From Dimorphilus gyrociliatus (taxonomy: Eukaryota; Annelida; Polychaeta; Dinophilidae), in contig CAJFCJ010000003.1 of NCBI GenBank assembly GCA_904063045.1, forward strand, positions 3,148,504 through 3,212,503: a stretch of 64,000 nt of DNA, read 5' to 3'. The position numbers and the translations under genes are program-made. This document shows positions 25,401 to 37,827 of the stretch, piece by piece. The first letter of the stretch is position 1; the number at the start of each line of letters is the position of its first letter. A model generated the notes under the pieces. It was given only the letters and a program-made list of their open reading frames with translations. It had not been told where the DNA came from and ran no database searches.

Positions 25401-28400
25401 AGTTTAAAACTGTAATAACCTTGTTTTTTGGTAAATTTACCTGTGTATGTGATTAGAAGTAGGTTAATTTATCTCTCTCTGTCACTATATAGCTATATGT
25501 CATCATTAAATTTACTGCATTAATTGTTATTTATCCATAGGTCAATTGCAAAAATTTAAATTTTTTCCCATGTCCATAGTTCTCTTAGTCTATATTATAA
25601 TATTGTAATAGAAACTCCCATCAAGGGTCAAATATGCAGTTTCTCCAGCTGGAAATTTAATATAAATATATATATATATACTTTATATATATATATTATA
25701 AATACAAATATACATTCTAATCTCTATATACTGTAGATGTTTGTCATGGTTTAAAACTAATTTCTACTTTAGAAGTGATATTTTTTAGTAGTTTAATATC
25801 GTATATATAATATATTTTCATTGACTTTATAGGTATTATTCTCTAGTGAAAAGAATTTGTTTATTAAATTTACATGCAAAAATATTTCACTAAAAAGAAA
25901 ACAGTTACAGAATGGTGACAACTTAAAATTTTCACAGTCTCAAACGTTTTTAACAATTTATAGCTTTAAAAACCTTAAAGTGGACAAATATTCTCAGCTG
26001 TTACTTCTAATTTGTAGATATAATGTCAAAGATTATCATTTCTGGAGGAAACGTTCAAAATTTACTATCCTATTATCCCTATCCTAGACTATTTAGTCAT
26101 ATCTTTATCAGGTTTGCTTAATTTTCTTGAACATCGTATGAATATATGTAACTTTTTAACATTTGAAATGCTCTTAACACTTTGCTATCCTACATACCAC
26201 TTACTCATTTCAACTATTTATCTCCTAATAACGAAAACAGATAAGGCAATAATATAAATATATTTGTTTAAGATTCTTTCATGTGCAATCACATCTCATG
26301 AATTATTAGTCTTTAACATTATATATTGCTATTAGAAATCCTTATATAATATGGTGAATAAGTTTATTAATAAGATTTATACATTCTTCTTTAAAATACT
26401 TTTCGAATACGTCCCAAGAATATTTGACTGACAGCGTTGCTCACGTAATTATAAATTATAATTTCCAACATCCGACCTTTTATTTTATCTTTCTCTTATT
26501 TCCCTTTTCTAATTTTTTTCTATCTCTGCTCTCTTTCCCCCTCACTGCTTTGCTTTCTTCCTTCTGTGCTATACTTCTATTCAAATGTTAATCTAAGCTA
26601 ACTACAAATCTTCCTCTTGATCTATAAATAAAATGACAATGGATTTTATAAAATAGGAAAAAGCGAAAAATTATTCTATCATTATCTATTAAAAAGATAT
26701 AAGATATATGGCATGCTTTAAATTGCACATGTATTATAAAATAGATATACTATTCGTTTAAATCACATAATAAATTAAACAATTTAGCTATCAGTATTTA
26801 TTAAGTGATATTTTGCAGAGTTTCAATGAGGAAGTGAGAACAAAATTTATTACTATTGTTATATTTTAATAGTCGTTTTGTTGATTCATTTCAACCTAAC
26901 CTAACTATTTATTCAATGAAAAGAGGCTTACGTTGTATTTGTAACTACTTCAGTTGGGTTTTTAATATTAATAAGCTTTTTTTTGGATTTTGTAAAACTT
27001 TTTGAAAACTTAAAAAAGAAATATTCTTACAACAATCGTATTGTTTTTTTTACTTTGGAATTTTATATTTATATTAACTTCCTTTTGTACGATTTCCCCA
27101 GCAACTATAAATTGATAAAACAAAGTCAAACGCTCTTCTCTTCTATCGGGATAAAGGAGATAATATATACTTACAGGTGTACCTCAACCAAAGTTCACAT
27201 TCTATAGGTTTTCATTAGTAAATAGAGTAGAAGCTAAGTGACTTAATCATTAATTAATGGTGGTAATGTTCAGGAAAAACGTAATCTATTATCAACAAGT
27301 GAGAGAGAGATAGATAGATAGATAGATCTCGAAAGAGAGTTGAAAGTAAAATATAAAATACTGTATTTAGAAATGATGAGGTGTATAGCAACAATAACGA
27401 AAAACACGAAAGCTACGTAAGATGAGCATTTATATTATATTATTTAACTAAACTGAATATTTTATTATCATTCCAAATTAAAAGTATTCTACTTCTCTAC
27501 AGTTAATTTATGTCTTAATGTAAAAAAAACGCGTTTTAAAAGTTAAAAATAAACTTTACCTTTAATAATTTTTATCTTTTTATATACAATTACTATTATT
27601 ATAATTAGTATTATTACTATATATTTATATATTTATATATATATATATATATAGCATGCAAAGAACATGCAAGAAATATTAAGGGAGCAACTACACATAA
27701 GTTTCGTTCCATCATGGAATTAAAAAACGGGAAAAATTAACGATAAGTGTTGTTTTTGAAACAAGATTATTAAGAAATATATAAGAGTATATTAATAGAT
27801 ATTCCATCAAAACTGAAAATCCCTTATTCAAAAAGGATTGGAAAAAACATAACAAAACAATCATACTTCATTACAGTTTCATACAGAAAGGATTTTATGG
27901 TGACAAGATGGAAAGAAAAAAGGTGCCATATATTTTTTAGCTTTATAAATATCATTCTAATTTCTTATATTATCGTCAGTCAAAAATATATTTTTAGTTG
28001 AAGATTTAACAAAATCGTTTACACTTATAATTAAATTTCGATGATTTCGATGTATAAAAATAGAATGAAAAAGTATTTTCATGATGTTAACTTCATTAAT
28101 TATCCTAAAAAAATAAATTAGAGGAGAAACAAAGCCTTGACGATAAACTATATATATTAAAGAAGCAATTATTAAAGGGTAGAGTTAGATATTGACGCTA
28201 AAACCAGTCAACGCTATTTAAACGTCCTGACTAATGTATACTTAAAAAAATCGCTGACAAGCATTGTCTCTTTCCTCCCCCTCTGACTCTTTCTCCTTAT
28301 AGTTCTTTCCCCTTCCTATACCATCACGCAAATATATATATATTTATACATATATATTAATAGATCTAAACAGATGTATTTATTCATTGTAGGTCTGGTA

Positions 28401-29180
28401 ATAAAATTCTTTCATTCTTCGACTCCTTGCTCTCATTTACTTTCTTAAGATTTTCAGTCTTTTATTTGATTTTCTCTTACCCTTTTTATACGGTTTACTT
28501 TAAACTTTTTTCTTCTACTTTATTCCTCCTACGCTTAGGATTTATTGAAATCAAGACAAGTTCTCATTAACTCTTTGATAAATTAATAATATTTAATTCA
28601 TCTCAAATATTTTTCTTGTCTTTCCTTTCTTCATTAATCCTTATTATATTCATTAATTTCTGTCATAGATATATTTTTCTATATCCTTTCTTTGGTAATA
28701 ATTTTTTATTTTCCATTCTCTGTCTAATATTAAATAGTAATACTAGTAAGATAAACCCAGTGATTAATTAATTGATTATTTAATTAATTAATATAAAAGA
28801 CATGAAAATATTTTCTCCATTGAATGGACCAAATATTTTTTTGAATACTTTATTATATTATCAATCATTTTACGAACGATCAATTTATACATCTAATGAT
28901 TTGTCCATTGCGAAGAAATTTAGAATTTAAATCTCTTTCTTTTTTCACTCTAATATTGATTAATTGCCAACATTTTAATAATATTATTATTACCGTTATT
29001 AGTAATAATCATGATAAAAGCTATAAAATAAATTTAAAATTTTTCTAAATCATTCTTCCTGTTGTTATTTATTGGCAAATCAAAGGAAAATTTATATCTC
29101 AAGTAAGGAATGATTTTCTTTTATTTTGTCAATTTAGTAATTAATTTATCTTTTTTGATTAAAGAGAGAAGAAAAAAATC
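22487..29180. other. Gene-poor AT-rich DNA, GPCR upstream side
   Basis: Presumably holds the GPCR promoter and 5' UTR near 22,490-22,700. TAGGCCTA occurs at 23,460-23,467. A short tetranucleotide run (GATA) is near 27,308-27,328, and AT runs are near 25,665-25,700 and 27,635-27,655. Small ORFs (for example 23,440-23,694 and 26,983-27,207) have AT-driven composition, no splice context and no recognisable family. Confidence 0.5.
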
Positions 29181-32100
29181 AGCTACCCGTCGTTTCTTCT
29201 ATATGAAAAAGATATTGCTATGCAAAGCAGTTAACTAAATTGATATTCTACCATATGTTTCCTCACGCGTCACATATTTGCGACACGAAAAGGCTCCTTA
29301 TTTCTACGCTACCATATAGCAATAACCAAGTGCATCGTTAACTTCAAAGCTTTGCGAATCTTCAGGCAATACAAAGTTGATATCTGTTTGTGCCTGTAGA
29401 AAGAAGAATTATTTGCTCCTTTCACCATTTCAGCCAAACATTATGTTTATAAACACTGAATGGACGCTACTTAAAGCATTGAGTTGATTTATAGAAGTAT
29501 GAAAAATAACAATATACTGTGGTAAAATGTTATTAGCATACAGACAAGTTCATTTACTTAATAAGAACTTAGCCTTCTCAGTTAGCCCTGCTGATATATA
29601 ATCACATTAGGCTTCTCAGTTTAGAAAATATATTTAATATTAAAGAGAAAAGTACTAAAAGAAATGTTAACTTTAGTAAATGTTGTTTTCAAATATATTT
29701 TAAGAAAGCAGAGATCACTTTCTATAGATGGAAGAGGATATGAGGAAGAGGAGAGTTTATTTTATATATCTACTAATATATACACTGTATATACATTTCT
29801 CTTCACCCCATCAATTTTCCACCTAATTATCGTTATAAACTAAAATTTATGTTGAAAGTATATCTTTATATTTTTTTCACGAATTTACTTGAAATATATA
29901 TGCAAATTTCAACCATAAAATTGTCATTTATTTATCGATTCTCTAAGATATTGATTAGTAGTGAAAAATTCTACCGAATAAATTACATGACATTGCACCG
30001 GAAATACAATTCCACCGTGAATTTATTTTAATGAATAAACTGCTCTTCTCTTCTTTACAATAATTTATAAATAATATTCTTAAAAATATATTTCAATTAA
30101 TTCTTCAATCATTTTCATCATAAAATTTATAGATTATTTCTAATCGATCATTGCTCCCTCATGAAAGTAAATTAGCTCTAAATTTTTAGCAACAGGTCTT
30201 AAAGACTCACTCACTCTGTCTGTCTTTCTCTATCTCTCTGTTCCTCTTTCTCACTCTGTCTCTCGTTTCTTTTTAGTTGACAGATCTCTACTCATTTTTT
30301 TTCTTTCAATCATATAATATACATCGTAAAAGTATGCCGCATGGTAAGACTCTATTACCTCCAAACGTAGTTTGATACAATCATAATTACAAGACCTGTA
30401 AAGAAGAAAATAAAGCTTTTTGCAACCGACAGGGAAAATGAGTAAATGAGTTAATCAATACCTGAATATTATAAATAATGTAGTGGGATCGTTTCAAACA
30501 AAGAGACGTTGATTGGTGACTTTTTAAAAATATAATCTACAGCCTTGGTTTATGTAGGCTTTAATTTTAGTTAGAAAAAAGAAATCTCTTCATTTTTGCC
30601 AAAATGATTTTGAGAAAAGAAGTGAAAAAAAAATCATCAGTTGTAGCATGACTTTTTATATTAAACTTCTTAAAAAGAAATATAGAAAATACACAATATG
30701 ATAAAATAATGTAATAAATAAATGAATTGCATTTTTAAAATAGTCATTATCAACAATATGCTTAGATAAACAGTTTAAAAATCAATTATTATATATATAT
30801 ATATATATATAGTATATAAAAATTATTCCTATAATTGCAAAGGTAACAATTACTTTGTCTTTTAACGATTAGAAAATAGTAGATTTTAACTACTTTCATT
30901 TCTCTATTTCTCTCTTTCCTATTACTTTTATACGCTTTTCTCTTTACAGAATCAGTGAACAAAAAAAATCTCCCTTCATCTAAAATGTTATTGTTTAATG
31001 CGTAGAAATGATAAATTACACCTTTAATTGTTATATATTTATTATCGATTTAGTAGGTTGTTTTTTTATAAGCATTACGTAATGTTTACCTCTTGATTTA
31101 AAATAATAAATGAAAAATTATCTTATTATACATATTTATTATCTTCCATTTTACTAGATTACTGGATAATATAATAGTGTTTAGAAATTGAATGAGTATA
31201 TTAACTAATAGTACAATTAGGAGAATAATTTCATTGAAAATGACTAGTAATTCTGTTTGTTCTACTCTTATATAGCTTAAAAATTAATTACGCCTCATGT
31301 TTTTGCTTCTAAATATATCTAACTGTATATATATATATATAAAATTTATATATCTATGTTACTACGAAGTTAGAATTTTAATGAAGTTAACTTTATCACA
31401 CCAGCTTCTTGTCTTTTAACAACCGAGTTAAAGATTTTATTTAAGGTTTTATCTACATATATACTGCATTAGCATTTACTTTATATAACACATAGTCAAT
31501 CATACAGTTAGAACATTATACATTCACAAATATGCATTTGTTAGATGACTATTTGTTAGAACACGTTATAGAGAAATGGTAATCAGTGGAACAAACTACG
31601 TTATTTTTCCTACTTTTGCCTTTTAAAGGCTCGTTTAACACAAACATTTTAATATCCTTGCCCCCTACGTAATAATCTTCCAGCCTGCCTCTCCTAAACT
31701 TCATTCTACCTCAGTAACATTGTCTATAGTTATGCAATTATTCTCTATTTATCCAATTGACTCCCTTGAATATAAATTTTTTTTATGGTTCCTACCATCA
31801 GTTCCTGACTAGTAACTAAATTTGTTTATTGACAATATTTTGGCACTTAAAAATTCTTTGTCCATAGATAGAATTCGGACAATAGCATTATAGTTTACTC
31901 TTTTTTCAGGGATCTTTTTAATGGAGTAACTTATTATCCTGCTATGTTTACATCTTAAGCCTGCAATAGCGTTTTCTATAGCTGAGCTCTCATCGAACAG
32001 ACTTTTAATTCGAATAATTTTACGTGCAGTGGATCATTAATACTATCAGTAATTATATCTACTGTACAATGTATTGTTGGATATTATGCACTTATTCGTG

Positions 32101-34920
32101 TTCGAGTAGATGATCAAAAATTTAGCCGGTATTATCAGCCATTATTTTGTATGGTACAAATCATTAGCCCTTAATATTTTGTTTTGAAGTTTACGTATAT
32201 ACGATTTATAGTCCATTTGCCTAGAAATGATGGCGAAACAAATATGTACCATACAAATATTATAAAGTGTATTTAAAACAATTTTGGAAAATTATCCTTT
32301 GATTATCGTAATCACATATAATCCCTTTATAAACCTCATCAGTAAAAAACTTAATTAAAATCAAGTTAACTTAGTTAGTTGTTAAAGAAATATAGTTTAG
32401 CATAGTGGTTCCTTAAACTAGTCTAAACACGTATAAGCGTATTTAAAATATAATTATCTAGTCTTTGAAAATTATATAAAAGAGTTAAGAGAGTTGAAAG
32501 AGAAAAAGATAGTGTGTATATATATATGTATATCTATATATTAGTATATGAATATGTAACAGAGAGAAACAGAGAGGATAAACTATCAGAACAGATAAAA
32601 CAAATTGAAAAAACAACATATCTCCTTTTCTATCACATAGTTATATTGATTTGGTTTGTTTACAGCTGGAAATTCGGTATATATTTCTCCATTATGAAAT
32701 GGAAAAATACAATTTTCCATTAGAACAAGCAGTTGAGTTTTGGCAAGTTATTCGAGTTTAAAGATAGCATTCACAGTAGTTTTTGCTTAACTACTCTCAT
32801 TGTTAAAGAAGTCTATAGTTATAGAATATAAGAGAAAAAATTGAAATATATTTATCTAAGTATCTTTCATATATCAATTATTAGTTTTTGTATAACAATA
32901 ATACAAAAACAGTGATATAATTCTATTCGTTCTCTTTCTTATAGAATAAAATTTTCATATATAACAATAGCTAACATATCGTTTATAAATTTGTTTCTTA
33001 ATCTAAATACGGTAAATACTGTATAAAAAAGGCTAATAGTGTTTACTCTTCATTAACTATTATCAAACAAAAGCAAAAGCAAATAAATATAAATGAGAAA
33101 AGACATGTGAGTGAAAGTTAGAAATTGGAATTGGACTGTTGAAGAATAGACGAGCGTAATACATAAGCACAATTAGATTTTTACTTTGAAAATGGTCAAA
33201 AAGAAGGAAAGACTATAGAAAATCTTTCCTTTATAAAACCTCAAAGATTTTTAGAGTCTATTAATAATTTTAGATAAAATGAATAGCTTGAGGAGAAAGG
33301 GATCAGCAGTGAATCATGGAAAGGAATTCTCTCAAATTCACGAAAAGATAAATCTGTATCTAATATTTTTTAGTAACAGATTTCCGTTAAATATTTAAAT
33401 AAAATAAAGCCGATTAAGGATTCTTTCCAAGAAAATAAAATGAAAATAATTGACACGAATCCTAGTTCGAAGAACTTAAGGGAGGAATAGAGCATTTAAA
33501 ATCAGATAGAGACCTGTGTTTTGTGTCACGCAAAATATTTTATATAAAGATGGAAAAGTACAGCATGATGTTTACTCTTTCCCTATATAGCTCGGTATTT
33601 TTGATATTGCAATCAACAAACCCTTCAAATTATTATCTTCTCAAATATCTACATGAATTAAATAAATTATAATCTAGTTTTCTTTATTATTCAAACTTAT
33701 CGTATATATTTTTTAAACCATTATGTTTATATTAAGTGCATATAGCTGACGTATTTATTATTTAAGAAATATGTACAAATACAATATATAGATCCATGTA
33801 TACACAATATTGACGAATTTATTCATTTGATAGAAAATAAATCATCAAAATTCGTAATAATATTGAACTATGTACTATTTGTTAATAGTATAAAATAAGT
33901 ATTTTGTATCGTTAATAACAACTGAATTCTATCTTCTTGTTTAATCAATCAATTCATTTTTTTCTATATTTTCCCTTTCAAACTAGAAAAATATTTTTTA
34001 TTGACCAAAACTTTTATTCTTGTTTTATCGATATGTTGAGAATTTCTCTCTATAATTGCAGTTATCATATTCTTACAATCAACGTAAACGGAATATACAG
34101 TTGCAATGTCACAAGCTTAGAGGCCTATTTTACATCTATAAATAAATAAAATTTAAGAATATAAAAGCTAAATGAAAATGTTAAAGAAAATTATTGTAAA
34201 AAGAATTAAAATTAAGTGAAGATATTACCAAATGAAATGCTAGTGGCAGATGAATAAAAGTTCAATATATAGATAGTATATTTATATTTATATGCTTACT
34301 AAAGGAAAATAAGGTAAAAACAAGGAAAGAAATCTTTAATAACTATATTGTTAATATAGTATTTTATTGTATTTTATATATTTTTCTGACAGAAATACCA
34401 TTTATGTTAATGCTTTTAAATACATTTCCCATATTTATCTCTAAAGTAAGAATTCAAGAATACTACAGTATATTAGCTTATAAGGAACACTCTAATATAT
34501 ATATATATATATGTATATAAATATAATCTAATGTATTCTACTTAAAACATAAGAATATAAACAAATAAAGAATAAACGCATAAAAATATATTCTCTTAGG
34601 TGACAGAATTCGCTTTCTAGACACCTAATAAAACTTTCATGACAAACTATAACCTTTTAATAAAAAAGTCATTATTTTGTTTTTTTTTTTCATAATTCTT
34701 ATATAAATTACAATAGTTAAAAGTGGAAAAGTTTTTAAAAATTCACATTTCCTTTCTCTTATACATATGAAATAGTTATCGACAAAAGACAATAAACAGC
34801 TATTTATTGGTTTTACATTAGGAGCTGAAAATGATTGAGAAATCTGTATAGTGAAGGATATATATCATTCATTTTCAGATTTCTTTAAAAATTTAACGAC
34901 TTCTTTATAAAATCTGCATC
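29181..34920. other. Gene-poor AT-rich DNA
   Basis: A patch of higher GC at 29,190-29,440 contains a 90-nt open stretch on - (29,304-29,393) behind an acceptor-like site; it is not supported as a gene. Two imperfect copies of a 15-mer around CTTCTCAGTT occur near 29,573-29,625. The rest is AT-rich with AT runs (30,787-30,812; 31,327-31,342; 34,496-34,512) and no exon. Confidence 0.5.
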
Positions 34921-34964
34921 AACAAAAACTAACTAGACAAAGGTAAATTGTCACACCTACTCTA

Positions 34965-34982
34965 AATAGCGCCATCTGTTGA
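34965..34982 (-). promoter_or_regulatory. CTCF-like binding motif
   Basis: On the - strand TCAACAGATGGCGC fits the animal CTCF core CCASYAGRKGGCRS at 12 of 14 positions and continues into TATT. Binding is inferred only. Confidence 0.4.
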
Positions 34983-36221
34983 TATATCAATAACCTCAAA
35001 TGGAAAATAAAAAGTCTATTTGCTGTGATGGTGAGCGAGTGATTGTCCTATAGATCACGTATACCACATTTATTATGGCACTCTCCAGCAGTTTATCATT
35101 AGAAATATGATCAGTAAAGAATCGTCGTAACAAATAATTCCATCCGTAAAATTAAGAAGAAAGCAATAGATTGTATATCTGAAACGGAAGTACTTCATAA
35201 GTGCCATAATAACTTTGTATTATATACCCAGAAAAAATCATAAATTAATATATAAACGTGTTGATATTAAAAGTTAATAATGCTAAAATCTATATGTTAT
35301 TAATAGCAATAAAGAGGTACTGTTGAATTTCAACACTTGAAGAAAAGATGAATATTTATATATATACAGTATATATATTAATATATATATATATATATAA
35401 ATTGGTATATATTCTCATATACTATATGCGTATGCAATAAACGCGTACTCTTTTTTAATGGACGTATATGCGTTTTTTTTTTACATATTGCTACGCCCTC
35501 TATTGTTTATTCAACCGCCCTAAATCTTGCTATAAGAAGCCTTATGAAATATACAATAAATAATGCAATATATCATACAATGATTATTCAGTTTTTCTTC
35601 TTCTTCTTTTATTGAAATATCAGAGCTAATCAAAGTTTTCGTCAATAAGTAGGGAAAAAAACTAATAGAAGGGTATACTGAGTATAAAAAATTAGTAAAC
35701 GCAGAAAGGTAATATCATCAAAGAAACACCTGAAGAAATCTTGATGGATTTTCTACTGAAATCACGATATAAAATTTCATCTCAGATTATAAACGTGAAA
35801 CGTTAATGATACCTCAGACGAATACAAGAAGAACTCGTGTTATATCTTTATTTTTACTAGACGATAGATGGAGCTACTATTCGATTTAAATGTGAAAAAG
35901 TGACTCGCATCGGAATTAGGGGGATAAATAGGACAAAGTGTTGTTCGATGGTGGTGCGCTGAAGGATTAACGTCTTAACGAAGTTGACGGCGCGTGTTTT
36001 ATTCCTTAAACGTTCCAACGAATCGGTTCTTGCTATGAATAGTCTTATATTGCAGATATAACACATATAGCACCAACTCTTGAAAAACTCTTTTGTCACG
36101 CTTCCCTTTATTTAATTTATTAATTATTTTAGTACATTTACTAAAAAACGACAAGGAATTTACTGTCTAGCTATAATGAAATAATAAGAAAAATTAATTA
36201 GACTCTTACTAATAATCATTT

Positions 36222-36234
36222 AATAGCGCCATCT
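36222..36234 (-). promoter_or_regulatory. CTCF-like binding motif
   Basis: Second copy of AATAGCGCCATCT, identical over 13 bases to the site 1.26 kb upstream. The core TAGATGGCGC matches; the outer part of the consensus does not. Confidence 0.3.
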
Positions 36235-36339
36235 ATAATATAAACGTAACTATAAATAAATGGAAACCGTCTAATTGCCTAATACAATTATAAAAATATA
36301 TTTGCTTGTCTCAAGTTTACATAAAACACTTCACTAGTC

Positions 36340-36960
36340 TAAGTTTTCTTTAGCCCGCCCCTTTCCACATAATAATTGATACGTCATTCGAGTAAAAAAA
36401 CAAACAAGAGAGCAACTGCAACATCGGCAGACAAGCGGAAATAGATAAGACGTCGTCTGGCTAACATCACAGACAGATTAAAGCGGACAGTTTGATGAGA
36501 ATGCAGTTACTAATGAGCTTTGGCCGTCCGCCGCCTTCTCGGGGATTTTAGTGTTGTGGCACAACTGTCAAGCTAGTTATTAAGCGGCACCGACTCGTGA
36601 GAATTTTCTCGTCTCATCGCTTTTCTCTATTATCTTCCGCCATAACGTTTTCCATGCGAATCCCTATTTTCGTTCTATTTCTGTATGCAAAAGCTGCTAT
36701 GGTAAAATAAAATAAGCATTCTTACGGTTTGTCAGCTTTCGGCCATTTTTGTTTATTTTTTTCGGCAAGCCGACGGGCGTGTCAGGTTTTTGGCCAGTCT
36801 AGTTTATAGTCGGTAATGACGCGTGTTATACAGATAAAGTCTTGATTAAGTACGGAGCCAGACTCTGCGTGAAGTTGCCGCCACGATTACTGAAAAACCC
36901 TATCATTTTCTCAACTCGCGCTTTTCATGAAACATCTAATTTACTCAAATTTGAACCCGC
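36340..36960 (+). promoter_or_regulatory. GC-raised block upstream of Tbx20-A, candidate enhancer
   Basis: A 620-bp island of clearly higher GC in AT-rich DNA, without an ORF that resembles a gene. It contains a GATA site AGATAAG (36,443-36,449), forkhead-like TGTTTATTTTT near 36,757, several TAAT/ATTA cores and repeated TTTGGCC/TTCGGCC words. It ends about 0.9 kb before the Tbx20-A start codon. Role inferred from composition and position. Confidence 0.35.
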
Positions 36961-37680
36961 ACGACAGATGTAATATATATTAAAAGTTGCGTTAATATAT
37001 CCGTTTTATATTTGAATTTATCCATAATACACAAGCAACCAAACTATTTATCATAATTAAGAGAGAAAAGAGTACCAATGTTTTCTTTCATTGTTATCTT
37101 TACATTCGCGTGACATATATTAGAAAAAAAGTCTCTGGCAGAACATGCTGTGAGCCGTGTTTAAAAAACTCCGGTCTACTTTATTCAAAAGTTAAAAAAC
37201 GTATTTAAATGCCAAAATACACCTTCCCTTCAATTTAAACCCGCAGGACAGATGCAACATTACATTACAACTCACCAGGTAAATGAACTATAGTAATTAT
37301 ATGGTCAAAATTTAAATATTCTAACTAGCTTCTTAAAAGGTTAATTGAGTTTTATTCTTCTTTAGAAATATCTCTGATTTCATACCAATTAGCTGTGCTT
37401 TTTTTTTAAAATGTGGTAAAAGTGATCTATATGATATACTTTTTAATATTGTGTATATATATATATATAGTGTACTGATACATGAAGTATATAGTTTGTA
37501 TAATATACCAATATGAGTACTCTTTTTGTTTATTTATATACATTTAGCTTGGTTTTTTTAATTGTACAAACAGCCCTGCTCTTTCTCGAGTGCTAATATA
37601 CTTGAATTTGTTTACGTATTGTTATACATTTATATACAGATACTCATTTGCATAAACAGCAATAAGATTTTGTAATACAA

Positions 37681-37827
37681 ATATAGGAAAGCTGTTTCCC
37701 AGTCGTCAACTCGTTAAGTCGCTAATGTATGCGCCAAAGCTTCGTGACGTCATTCATCCGTCAACCAATCACCGCCTAGCGATCCAACTGCCGGTCAATT
37801 GCTCTCGAGTCTCCGTAGCTAAACGAT
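37681..37827 (+). promoter_or_regulatory. Promoter-proximal region of Tbx20-A
   Basis: Within 150 bp before the ATG lie a full CRE palindrome TGACGTCA (37,745-37,752) and a CCAAT box (37,765-37,769), in a GC-raised stretch. No clear TATA box is placed correctly. The transcription start is not defined. Confidence 0.4.

Larger units (their letters stand above)
34921..36339. other. Noncoding DNA with CTCF-like motifs, far upstream of Tbx20-A
   Basis: Holds two identical 13-mers AATAGCGCCATCT (34,965-34,977 and 36,222-36,234), and CGCCCTCTATTG near 35,494-35,505, between AT-rich spacers. A raised-GC patch at 35,860-36,070 has an 80-codon ORF on - without recognisable domain. Confidence 0.45.

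Noticed and set aside
22981-34958. Canonical T-box half-sites TCACACCT at 22,981 and 34,951, and AGGTGTTA at 42,246 in Tbx20-A
   Set aside because: About one exact half-site is expected by chance in a window of this size and composition, so autoregulation cannot be argued from them.
35857-36099. 80-codon ORF on - in a GC-raised patch
   Set aside because: No recognisable domain, no splice partner in phase, and the composition fits regulatory DNA as well.
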